35,787 nt of DNA from Natronomonas sp. (GTDB taxonomy: Archaea > Halobacteriota > Halobacteria > Halobacteriales > Haloarculaceae), in contig NZ_JAQCNO010000045.1 of assembly GCF_028274965.1 (NCBI RefSeq), positions 1 to 35,787 of the forward strand. The letters are read 5' to 3'. A program made the translations under genes and the position numbers. Positions 16,216 to 23,248 of the stretch are shown here, piece after piece (the first letter of the stretch is position 1; every line of letters begins with the position of its first letter). Under the pieces are notes generated by a model that saw only the letters and a program-made list of their open reading frames with translations, did not search any database and was not told the DNA's origin.

Positions 16216-16566
16216 ATGTCGAACGCGACTCCCTACGGCCGCCCCGAACCGACCGGCGCACAACGGGACGAGACCCCGCCCGTCGATTCCGGGGCCGTCC
16301 TCGCGATGCTCGGCGACGAGTACGCCCGGGCCATACTGAAAGCGATCAGCGCCGGCCCGCTCCCGGCGCGGGAGATCGCCGAGCGCCTCGATCTCTCGCG
16401 CGCAACGGTGTACCGGCGACTCAACCGTCTCGAGAGCGCCGGCGTCGTCGAGGCGTCGGTCTCGTATCACCCCGACGGCTACCACCGCAAGCAGTTCGCG
16501 ACGGACGTCGACCGCCTGGTGCTCTCTATCGACGCCGACCGGATCGACGTCGACCGCCCCGCCTGA
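16216..16566 (+). CDS. Winged helix-turn-helix transcriptional regulator (ArsR-like)
   Basis: A 116-residue DNA-binding protein. The winged HTH spans roughly residues 28-90: VLAMLGDEYARAILKAISAGPLPAREIAERLDLSRATVYRRLNRLESAGVVEASV, with recognition helix SRATVYRRLNRL and a wing YHPDGYHRKQFATDV. A short acidic C-terminus follows. This is the single-domain form common in haloarchaea and often found next to a HalX response regulator; that pairing is from my recollection of haloarchaeal genomes. The ATG at 16216 is chosen over a GTG at 16210 because the TATA-like element is about 31 bp before it. The target may include the shared divergent promoter. Confidence 0.82.
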   Translation: MSNATPYGRPEPTGAQRDETPPVDSGAVLAMLGDEYARAILKAISAGPLPAREIAERLDLSRATVYRRLNRLESAGVVEASVSYHPDGYHRKQFATDVDRLVLSIDADRIDVDRPA

Positions 16567-16628
16567 ACCCTCGGCGCGACGCGGTCGATCGGGGCGCCGG
16601 CTCTGCGAGCGCTTCGACCCCGGTTGCG

Positions 16629-17600
16629 CTATGCGGCCGCGACGAGGACGCGCGCGAACACCGCGAGGAGAAACGCGATCGCGACGAGGGCGAACCCCGT
16701 CAGTTTCACGCGCCGTCCGTAGGCGTCGAGGCCGTCGTTCGTATAGAGGATCGTGACGAGCCGCGAGGGGTGCCGGAACGGGCTCGGCGGCCGGGGGCCC
16801 GAGATCCGATCGCGGAGGCGGCGGTACTCGGTGAACGACCAGACCGCGTACAGCGCGAGCCCGACCACCAGCCCGACCGCGGCGACGGCGGCCGTCAGCA
16901 CCGCGATCCCGACCGGATCCGTCGGCCTCGCCCGCACCGACGAGGACTCCGCGGCGTACAGAAGCGCCGCCGCGGAGACGATCGCACCGAACAGAAGCGT
17001 CGGAGCGGCCACGAGGAGCCGTTTGCTGATCCGGTTGACGGCGTCGCGGTCGACCCCGAAAAGCGTCTCGTAGCGCGCCGACTCGCCGTCGTCGGCCGCG
17101 GACAGCGCCGTGTCCCGTCCCGGGGTGCGTGCGCCGACGGCGTGAAGCGCCGTCAGGACGGCGATGAGCCCCCCGATCCCGACGAGCCTGAACGGCGCGA
17201 GCGTCGTCCGCCGCTCGAGAAACGCGGCCCCCGGATCGCCGGGAGCGACGTAGGCGACGGCCCTTGCGCCGGGCTCGTAGGGCTCGATCGCGCGCTCCGC
17301 GTCGCTTCGCGCGACGTATATCGGATCGGTCGATCCCGGGAACATCCGCTCGCTCGTGTACCGGGTACCCCGGTACCGGTAGGTGTGCTCGACGCTGACG
17401 CGGTAATAAACCCGCCGTCCGGCGGACCTGCTGATCTCCGCCTCCGTGACCGTCGTTTCGACCGCAACGGCGTCCTCGACGGCGTTCGACTGTTGGACGT
17501 AGTCGTACCCGCCGTAGCCGGCAACACCGATCCCGACGAGGAGCGCGATCAGGATCAGCGGGGTGACCGTGACCGGCGTTTCCCGCACGGTGAACTGCAT
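16629..17600 (-). CDS. DUF3592-like membrane protein
   Basis: A 323-residue protein with an N-terminal transmembrane helix, an extracytoplasmic beta-rich domain (VYYRVSVEHTYRYRGTRYTSERMFPG...RAVAYVAPGDPGAAFLE) and about four further helices in the C-terminal half. The external segment matches the DUF3592 pattern, in which a Y-x-Y-x-Y strand and an aromatic-Pro turn end with a VxYxPxxP-like motif just before the next helix. Function is unknown. The ATG at 17600 lies ~30 bp after a minus-strand gatttact element, so it is probably leaderless. The gene diverges from the DUF456 gene. Confidence 0.72.
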   Translation of the reverse strand: MQFTVRETPVTVTPLILIALLVGIGVAGYGGYDYVQQSNAVEDAVAVETTVTEAEISRSAGRRVYYRVSVEHTYRYRGTRYTSERMFPGSTDPIYVARSDAERAIEPYEPGARAVAYVAPGDPGAAFLERRTTLAPFRLVGIGGLIAVLTALHAVGARTPGRDTALSAADDGESARYETLFGVDRDAVNRISKRLLVAAPTLLFGAIVSAAALLYAAESSSVRARPTDPVGIAVLTAAVAAVGLVVGLALYAVWSFTEYRRLRDRISGPRPPSPFRHPSRLVTILYTNDGLDAYGRRVKLTGFALVAIAFLLAVFARVLVAAA

Positions 17601-17754
17601 GCCATCGGAGTGTACGAAGACCCGTTAGTAAATCCTCGGACGGGTCTCACGGCCAGCAACTCCCCGAAAGCCGGGTCCGTGCGGCGACGAGTTGCCCTCG
17701 CCGACGGTGTGGATTCCGACACCGTTTCCTCGCTTCTCGCCGTCCTTTCGGTCG

Positions 17755-18234
17755 ATGAGCCCGCTCGATCCGATCGTCGTCGCGACCGCGCTGTTGGTCG
17801 CCGGCGTCGTCGCGAGCGTCGTGCCGTTGGTGCCGGGCGGTGCGGTGTCGACGCTCGGGGTGGCGTACTACTGGCTGGCGACGGGTGATCCCGGCCCCCT
17901 CGCGCTGTTCGGGCTCGTGGCCGTGGGCGTCTGCACCGTCGCCGTCGATCTCCTCGAGGGCGCGATCTCGGCGCGGATCGGCGGCGCGTCGGTGCGGACG
18001 ACGGCCGTCGCCGCCGTCGCGGCCGTCGGGCTTCTGTTCGTGCTCGGCCCGCTCGGTGCGCTTCTCGGCGTTGTCGGGGCGGTGTTCCTCTCGGAGTACC
18101 TCCGTCACGGCGACGCCCGCCGCGGGGCGCGGACCGCGGCGGTCACGGCTGTCGGCATGCTCGCCTCCGCGGCGATGCAGGTCCTGCTCACGGCGTCGAT
18201 GCTCGTCGGGTTCCTGCTCGCGGTGTGGCTCTGA
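17755..18234 (+). CDS. DUF456 family membrane protein
   Basis: A 159-residue polytopic protein with about five hydrophobic helices. It has the Gly/Pro-rich segment VVPLVPGGAVSTLGVAYYWLATG near the N-terminus and LGPLGALLGVVGAVFLSEYLR in the middle, both typical of DUF456 proteins; the GxxxGxxxG run is the family's most conserved part. Function is unknown. The ATG at 17755 is used because the preceding in-frame residues are Pro/Ser-rich and not membrane-like. It is followed closely by the SnoaL-like gene (54 bp), which could be co-transcribed. Confidence 0.75.
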   Translation: MSPLDPIVVATALLVAGVVASVVPLVPGGAVSTLGVAYYWLATGDPGPLALFGLVAVGVCTVAVDLLEGAISARIGGASVRTTAVAAVAAVGLLFVLGPLGALLGVVGAVFLSEYLRHGDARRGARTAAVTAVGMLASAAMQVLLTASMLVGFLLAVWL

Positions 18235-18287
18235 TCGCCGTCCGCCCGACCGACGGACACTTGCCGCCGCCGGCCGTTCGCCGCCGC

Positions 18288-18734
18288 ATGGACCCGCGAA
18301 CGACCGTGCGAGCGTACTACGACGCGCTCCGGGCGGGCGACCCGCTCGGCCCGTACTTCGCCTCCGAGGACGAAACTGCACCCGGACCCGCGAGCAGAAC
18401 CGGACCCACGAGCGAGCACGAGAGCGACGACAACGGGGACGACCCCTTCGTGAAGTTCGGCATCTCCGAGCGCCTCGTCGGCAGCGAGGAGATCCGAAGC
18501 GGGCTCCGGGCACAGACGGAGACGACGACCGACTGGGACGTAGAAAGTCACGCGCTCCGGGTCTGTGAGCGCGACCGCTGTGCGTGGTTCAGCGACGAGG
18601 TCACGATGGCGTGGACGACGAGAGGCTCCGGCCGCCGCCGCGAGTTCGAGACCCGCTGGAGCGGGACGCTCGCGCGATCGGCCGATCGGTGGCGGTTCGT
18701 CGGGATGCACGTCAGCACGGCCGACGACCTGTGA
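18288..18734 (+). CDS. SnoaL/NTF2-like domain protein
   Basis: A 148-residue cytosolic protein with the cone-shaped NTF2-like fold pattern: an N-terminal helix TTVRAYYDALRAGDPLGPYFA, a Ser/Asp-rich insertion (about residues 25-50), then GISERLVGSEEIRSGLRAQTET and alternating beta strands ending WSGTLARSADRWRFVGMHVS. Haloarchaeal homologues are usually annotated as nuclear transport factor 2 family. No catalytic residues can be assigned; it could be a small enzyme or a ligand-binding protein. The ATG at 18288 is preferred because the helix starts immediately; it follows the DUF456 gene by 53 bp. Confidence 0.7.
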   Translation: MDPRTTVRAYYDALRAGDPLGPYFASEDETAPGPASRTGPTSEHESDDNGDDPFVKFGISERLVGSEEIRSGLRAQTETTTDWDVESHALRVCERDRCAWFSDEVTMAWTTRGSGRRREFETRWSGTLARSADRWRFVGMHVSTADDL

Positions 18735-18815
18735 GGCCCCGGAGCGAACGCAACCCGGCCTCCCGCGCCGCCCGCCGCCGACGGCTTCTTGTCCTCCGAG
18801 CGCCTACAATCATTT

Positions 18816-19109
18816 ATGCTGAACACGCGGACGTCGGCCGATCCGCACCGACTCGCCGACCGGCTCCCGGCCCCGCCGGGGGAGTGGACTCGGACCGACA
18901 ACGACGGCGGGATCGTGGAGTACCGCATCGCCGGCGACGACGGCGTCTGTGCCGCGGCGAAACTGACGATCAGGCCGGATCACCTCAGCGAACGCGCCGT
19001 CCGTCTCGACCGGACCCAGGGGTGTCAACGCGTCGGCACCAGCCGTTTCGACGCCGTGGACGCGGCGGTCGAAACCGTCGAGACCGAACTCCGCTCGGCC
19101 GCCGAGTGA
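18816..19109 (+). CDS. Conserved haloarchaeal hypothetical protein (97 aa)
   Basis: A 97-residue soluble protein, not recognised with certainty. It has alternating charged strands (WTRTDNDGGIVEYRIAGDDGVCAAAKLTIRPDHL), a short RTQGCQR segment and a C-terminal helix (FDAVDAAVETVETELRSA), suggesting a small alpha/beta fold. The ATG at 18816 follows an AT-rich tacaatcattt element very closely. An in-frame ATG at 18789 would add nine residues (MSSERLQSF), so the start is uncertain. Confidence 0.6.
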   Translation: MLNTRTSADPHRLADRLPAPPGEWTRTDNDGGIVEYRIAGDDGVCAAAKLTIRPDHLSERAVRLDRTQGCQRVGTSRFDAVDAAVETVETELRSAAE

Positions 19110-19230
19110 CGCGGCCACACCGCCGGGCCAGCGGGATCTTCGGCGCTCGGTGCGGGCGGCCTCGCGTGTGCGCGGACCAAATCACTCCGAAGCCGAGGAC
19201 GACACCGTTATTGGCGGCCGGACGCTACGT

Positions 19231-19467
19231 ATGGGAATGGTACCCTCCAATACACCCTCCGAGCGGCGGCCGTCCCACGAGGCGAGGCTCTGTTGTGCCG
19301 ATTGCGACCGCGCGAGTCTGATCAACGGCGACTGGATCATCGAGGTCCACGCCGACCGCCTCGACTACGAGTGCCCCGAGTGCGGGACGACGATCGACTC
19401 CCGCCGGGACGGGGCGGCGTTGGCCAGCCAAAGCAGCGGGGTGCTTCAGCCGGACGGCGCCGAGTGA
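19231..19467 (+). CDS. Small CxxC (zinc-ribbon-like) protein
   Basis: A 78-residue protein with two Cys pairs, CCADC (around residues 22-26) and CPEC (around 49-52), separated by about 25 residues including DWIIEVHADRLDY. This is the pattern of a single zinc ribbon. The N- and C-termini are Ser/Pro/Glu-rich and probably disordered. Many such small zinc-finger proteins occur in haloarchaea and the function of this one is unknown. The ATG at 19231 is used; another at 19237 is only two codons later. It lies alone between the 97-residue protein and the DUF4864 gene, all on the plus strand. Confidence 0.7.
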   Translation: MGMVPSNTPSERRPSHEARLCCADCDRASLINGDWIIEVHADRLDYECPECGTTIDSRRDGAALASQSSGVLQPDGAE

Positions 19468-19481
19468 GACGCCTGTGGTAC

Positions 19482-19511
19482 GGTGCGTCCGCGTACCGTT
19501 CGGTACGCACC
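19482..19511. promoter_or_regulatory. Nested palindrome GCGTACCG-TT-CGGTACGC
   Basis: Inverted repeat with 8-bp arms and a 2-base centre (19491-19508), nested in GGTGCGT/ACGCACC (19482-19511). The half-site CGGTACG recurs at 19566-19572 directly before the DUF4864 start. It lies after the CxxC gene stop and about 70-90 bp upstream of the next ATG, so it may be an operator for the DUF4864 gene or a 3' hairpin for the CxxC gene. Confidence 0.45.
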
Positions 19512-19579
19512 CCCTTCGAGCACCGGGACTACACCGGCGTAAACCGCTTGTGCGCGCCCCGCGATACGGTACGTAACCG

Positions 19580-19981
19580 ATGACCGAGGAGTTTCCCATC
19601 GCCGGCCTCCCGACGCCGGATCCCGAGTTCGAGCCAGAGCGGGTCGTCGACGTCCAGCTGACGGCGCTTGCGACCAACGACGACCCCTTCGAGAACGCGG
19701 GGATCGGCACCGCGTACAACTTCGCCTCGCCGGCCAACCGGCGCGCGACCGGGCCTTTTGAGCGGTTCGTTCGGATGGTCACCGGACCGCAGTACGCCCC
19801 GATGGTCGATCACGTCGAGGCGACGACCGGACCGGTAGAACGGGACGGAGCCACCGCCGAACAGCGCGTCACGCTCACCGGCCCGGACGGGCGGACGGAG
19901 ACGTACGCCTTCGGCCTCTCGCGGCGACGCGAGGGCGCACTCGACGGCCACTGGCTCACCGATCGGGTCGTACTCGAGTGA
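19580..19981 (+). CDS. DUF4864 domain protein
   Basis: A 133-residue soluble protein matching the DUF4864 family pattern: VVDVQLTALATNDDPFENAGIGTAYNFASPANRRATGPFERFVRMVTGPQYAPMVDH, with the conserved ALATND, GI.TAY.FASP and FERF segments, then beta strands (ATAEQRVTLTGPDGRTETYAFGLSRR). The fold is probably NTF2-like and no enzyme activity is known. A gtaaacc AT-element lies about 37 bp upstream of the ATG, and CGGTACG-type repeats precede it. The S-layer gene follows 368 bp later with its own promoters. Confidence 0.8.
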   Translation: MTEEFPIAGLPTPDPEFEPERVVDVQLTALATNDDPFENAGIGTAYNFASPANRRATGPFERFVRMVTGPQYAPMVDHVEATTGPVERDGATAEQRVTLTGPDGRTETYAFGLSRRREGALDGHWLTDRVVLE

Positions 19982-20349
19982 GCTGCCGGTCTCGTCCGCC
20001 GATCGGGCGTTCGCGGACCGCCCCCGACGGCGCCGGCGCGTCAGCCGCACAGCACCCTGTCCGGGGTCGTCTGTGAGGACACGGCGGCGGTCGCCGGCGG
20101 GGTTTATATACGGGTCGGTACACCGCCGGATACCCGATGCGGCCCGGAGACGCCCGTTCGGGGCCGTTCGCGTCCACGAGACGCTATCGCACACCTTCCG
20201 AATCCCACAAAGCATTTATACCAAGCGTTGGACCTACGAACCGTACCCCTACCCATGGTGGCAGTATGGAGTATCCGCGTGGCCGGTGCTTGCGCTGCGC
20301 GGTGTACGACGTGGTGCCGCCGACTGCGGTGCGACAACCGATACAAACA
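19982..20349 (+). promoter_or_regulatory. S-layer gene upstream region with two promoters and leader
   Basis: This 368-bp gap has two clear TATA boxes, tttatata at 20103-20110 (P1) and catttata at 20213-20220 (P2). With usual spacing, P1 would start near 20133-20137 and P2 near 20243, giving the main transcript a leader of about 107 nt. I recall that the Halobacterium S-layer gene also has an untranslated leader of about 111 nt. The leader contains a 32-codon upstream ORF. No RNA gene or other coding region is seen in 19982-20100. Confidence 0.6.
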
Positions 20350-20353
20350 ATGA
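20255..20353 (+). CDS. Upstream ORF in the S-layer leader (32 codons)
   Basis: It starts at the first ATG expected about 12 nt into the P2 transcript and runs 32 codons. It ends at a TGA that overlaps the S-layer ATG as ATGA, in a different frame. The predicted peptide is basic, with four Cys at positions 13, 17, 21 and 26 and Arg-rich spacing. Translation could couple to S-layer synthesis. It may also be chance in GC-rich DNA. Confidence 0.3.
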   Translation: MVAVWSIRVAGACAARCTTWCRRLRCDNRYKQ

Positions 20354-23064
20354 CACGAGACAACAACAACAAGCTGCGTGCGGTGTTCCTCGCAGCGCTG
20401 ATGTTCCTGTGGCTGTTCGCAGGGACAGTGGCGTTCGCCGGGAGTGCCGCGGCGCAGGACCGTACCATTGACGACACGAATGTAAATGGTGCATCGATCT
20501 TCCAAGGACAGGAAACTGAGTTTGACTTCAGCACGGTAAATACCACACCCAACAATGATTTCAATGTCACTGAGGGCGACACGGTTCAGATCCAACGGGT
20601 CACCGACAGAGATAGCGGTAACCCGATCACCGCAACCACGTCGCTGACTGGTTCACTGGATAGTGATAATACGACTACGTTCGAAACAGATAGTCTGCAG
20701 TCGGGTGAGTCGTACGTAATCCGATTCGAGACTACAGACGGCGATACAGGGTTCCTGGCTGCCACCGATACTATCAACGACACTACGCTCAGCAGTGGTT
20801 TCAACGCAGCAGAGTTCGGTGTCAACTCTCAGACGATGTCGACGGCCTTCGAGAACGACGACGAGGAGTCCGAAGTCAGAGCCGGAGAAGACATCGACTT
20901 TGACTTCACGTCCAACGAGCGTGCGTCCTTCTTCGTGAACGTCACGGAAGCCGACGACAACCTCGATAACGAGGACCTACAGGAGCTGTTCTTCTCGAGC
21001 GGCGGAAACAACCTCTCGAGCCAGAACCTCGCAAACCTTGAAAACCCTAATCTCGACGGCGATGATGACGCGATCCAGATCGAGATCACCGACAACAACT
21101 TCGACGAGGAGATTACCGTCGGCTCCGACATCGACGCGGGCGAGTACGAACTCGAGTTCGAGGTCAACGACACGACGGCCGAATCGACGGCCGATCTGAC
21201 GATCCTCGAGGACGTCGACGCCGACGCTGACTTCGACGAGGGCACCTTCACCGAGACCCGTGGCGACATTGTCGAGATCAGCGGCACCGTCCAAGGCAAC
21301 ACCGATCAGGTCAACCTGACTGTCGGTACGCTGGACGATGACGGCTACCAAGCTAACGCCACTGTGGAAACGAACGACGACGACGAGTTCACGGTGCTGT
21401 TCAACACCCGGACGGCCGGGCAACAGGACATTAGCGATATCGACAGCCATCCGACTGACATCGACGAGATGACGCTCGACGATGGCGCCGTCTTCGGAAC
21501 GGCCGAAGATCAAGGCGATATCATCAGCGCCGAAGAGACCGGCGGTTCGGATGACCTAGATGCGGTTCTCGCTGCGGGCACTTACGATCTCCAGTTGCAG
21601 GAGGACGGTGAGAGCGGCGACAATCTCGGCGACTTCGACGTTGCGACGATGGATCTGACCGAGCGCTCAACCGACTCGATGCAGGTCTGGCGCGCGGACG
21701 CTTCGATCTCCCCCGAAGACGAGGAGGTTGAGGACATCGACGCGATCCTCAACTCCGCCGAGGACGGAACGATCTCACAGACGAACCAGATCTCCATCGG
21801 CGACGTTGACGACAACCGCGCCAGCCGGGGAGACCTTCTCGTTCACCAGATCGGCGTCTCCGGCGTCCAGGGTGTCGGAACTGACGCGGCGGCTCTGTTG
21901 GCCAACGAGGGCAACCTGACCGTCGAGTACGAGCAGGTCGATTCGGCGCCGAATCAAGACGCGCTCGAACTCAACCTGACGGCCACCGGCGCGGGCAACT
22001 TCGATACGATCGTTGATCGTAACAACGACACCGTCTACGCCATCGTCAGCGCCGAGGACATCGTTGTCCAGCGGCCCGACGACGATAGCACTCAGACCGC
22101 CCTGCCGACCGACGAGACGTTCGAGGTGCGGTACAACGTTTCGGCGCGGTACGCGGCTGAGTTCGACCGAGACAACGTGGTTGGTGACGACGGGTTCGAA
22201 CTCGGCGACGACGACCAGATCGCCTCCCAAGAGGTCAGCGTCGTCGATCGACAGGTCGAGTTCGATACGCTCAACCAGAACGTCACCGTCCCGCCGAGCG
22301 AGGACGCCGAAATCTCCGGCACGACCACCATCGCTCCGGGTACCGAGTTCGACATCCGAGCGCAGGGCACCGGTGACGCCGCGTTCCTGCGAACCGCTGA
22401 CGACGTGACCGTCAACGACGACGGCACCTTCAGCGGCACGCTCGACTTCTCGGACATCGAGTCCGGAACCGAGTTCGATGCGGAGATCCGACAGCAGAAC
22501 TTCGAGGACAACGGCGAGGCAGCGGGTGTCGTCGCCGAACTCGAGGGCGCTACCTTCAGCGTCTCGAACCTCGCACCGCAGGAAGCCGAGGTCGAGCAGG
22601 GTACCGCCATCGACGTGTCCGCGACGATCACCAACGAGGGTGACTCCTCCGGTAACCAGAGCGTCGCACTGACGCTCGACGGCGACGAGCTCGACTCCCA
22701 GCAGGTCGAACTCGACGCCGGTGAGGAAACCGAGGTCGCCTTCGAGGGCGTCGACACGTCCGAACTCGCCGAAGGCTCCTACGAGCACGGCATCGCGACG
22801 GACGACGACAGCGCAACCGGTACGCTGACGATCACCGTCCCGAGCGAAGGTGACGACGGCGCGTCCGACGACGGATCCGCCGACGACGGCGGCGACGGTT
22901 CCGCCGACGACGGTGAGATGGACGACGGCGCAGCCGACGACGGTGGCGACGATGGGGCCGCTGACGACGGGACCGAAGACCAGCCTGGCTTCGGTGCTGT
23001 GGTTGCGCTCATCGCGCTCCTCGGCGCTGCGCTGCTCGCAGCCCGTCGGAACGCCCAAGAGTAA
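20350..23064 (+). CDS. csg: S-layer (cell surface) glycoprotein with PGF-CTERM anchor
   Basis: Main cell-wall glycoprotein that crystallises on the cell surface. The 904-residue precursor has a characteristic haloarchaeal S-layer signal peptide (KLRAVFLAALMFLWLFAGTVAFAG, cleavage likely after Ala35). The mature part is very acidic and Cys-free, with Ig-like beta repeats and about 15 N-X-S/T sequons spread along its length. Residues ~836-877 form a DDG/Ser/Ala-rich acidic linker. PGFG (879-882), a hydrophobic helix and Arg-Arg follow, a signal for archaeosortase cleavage and lipid anchoring. The ATG at 20350 is chosen because it gives the standard signal peptide; in-frame ATGs at 20137 and 20266 would put extra residues before it. 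Codons in the first ~370 bases are AT-richer than the rest, suggesting a variable or transferred N-terminal domain. Confidence 0.93.
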   Translation: MTRDNNNKLRAVFLAALMFLWLFAGTVAFAGSAAAQDRTIDDTNVNGASIFQGQETEFDFSTVNTTPNNDFNVTEGDTVQIQRVTDRDSGNPITATTSLTGSLDSDNTTTFETDSLQSGESYVIRFETTDGDTGFLAATDTINDTTLSSGFNAAEFGVNSQTMSTAFENDDEESEVRAGEDIDFDFTSNERASFFVNVTEADDNLDNEDLQELFFSSGGNNLSSQNLANLENPNLDGDDDAIQIEITDNNFDEEITVGSDIDAGEYELEFEVNDTTAESTADLTILEDVDADADFDEGTFTETRGDIVEISGTVQGNTDQVNLTVGTLDDDGYQANATVETNDDDEFTVLFNTRTAGQQDISDIDSHPTDIDEMTLDDGAVFGTAEDQGDIISAEETGGSDDLDAVLAAGTYDLQLQEDGESGDNLGDFDVATMDLTERSTDSMQVWRADASISPEDEEVEDIDAILNSAEDGTISQTNQISIGDVDDNRASRGDLLVHQIGVSGVQGVGTDAAALLANEGNLTVEYEQVDSAPNQDALELNLTATGAGNFDTIVDRNNDTVYAIVSAEDIVVQRPDDDSTQTALPTDETFEVRYNVSARYAAEFDRDNVVGDDGFELGDDDQIASQEVSVVDRQVEFDTLNQNVTVPPSEDAEISGTTTIAPGTEFDIRAQGTGDAAFLRTADDVTVNDDGTFSGTLDFSDIESGTEFDAEIRQQNFEDNGEAAGVVAELEGATFSVSNLAPQEAEVEQGTAIDVSATITNEGDSSGNQSVALTLDGDELDSQQVELDAGEETEVAFEGVDTSELAEGSYEHGIATDDDSATGTLTITVPSEGDDGASDDGSADDGGDGSADDGEMDDGAADDGGDDGAADDGTEDQPGFGAVVALIALLGAALLAARRNAQE

Positions 23065-23079
23065 GCACTAACTGACGAC

Positions 23080-23147
23080 GACCCTCGCGGGTCCGACTCA
23101 GTCCCGCGGTTTGCGGTTGCGGCTTGCGGCTTGCGGTTTCATTTTTT
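23080..23147 (+). terminator. S-layer gene terminator: hairpin and T-run
   Basis: About 16 bases after the S-layer stop is an inverted repeat GACCC-TCGC-GGGTC (23080-23093). Five imperfect GCGGYTT repeats follow, then TTTTTT at 23142-23147. A T-run after GC-rich sequence is the archaeal intrinsic termination signal, expected after such a highly expressed gene. Confidence 0.55.
23106..23139. repeat. Imperfect 6-7 bp tandem repeats (GCGGTTT/GCGGCTT)
   Basis: Five consecutive units, gcggttt, gcggtt, gcggctt, gcggctt, gcggttt, lie directly before the T-run at the S-layer 3' end. They are non-coding and may form part of the terminator or reflect slippage. Confidence 0.7.
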
Positions 23148-23248
23148 GACGCGTCACGCCGGGTAGCCGCGGCGCTCCGCTTCGATCCCGCCGTCGGCGA
23201 AACCCCTCAGAGAGCAACAGTAAAGTGCCGAGAGCCGAACCCATGGGT

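Noticed and set aside
20266-20349. Earlier in-frame ATG for the S-layer protein (28 extra residues)
   Set aside because: The added residues do not resemble a signal peptide. The ATG at 20350 gives the family's standard N-terminus, so 20350 is used.
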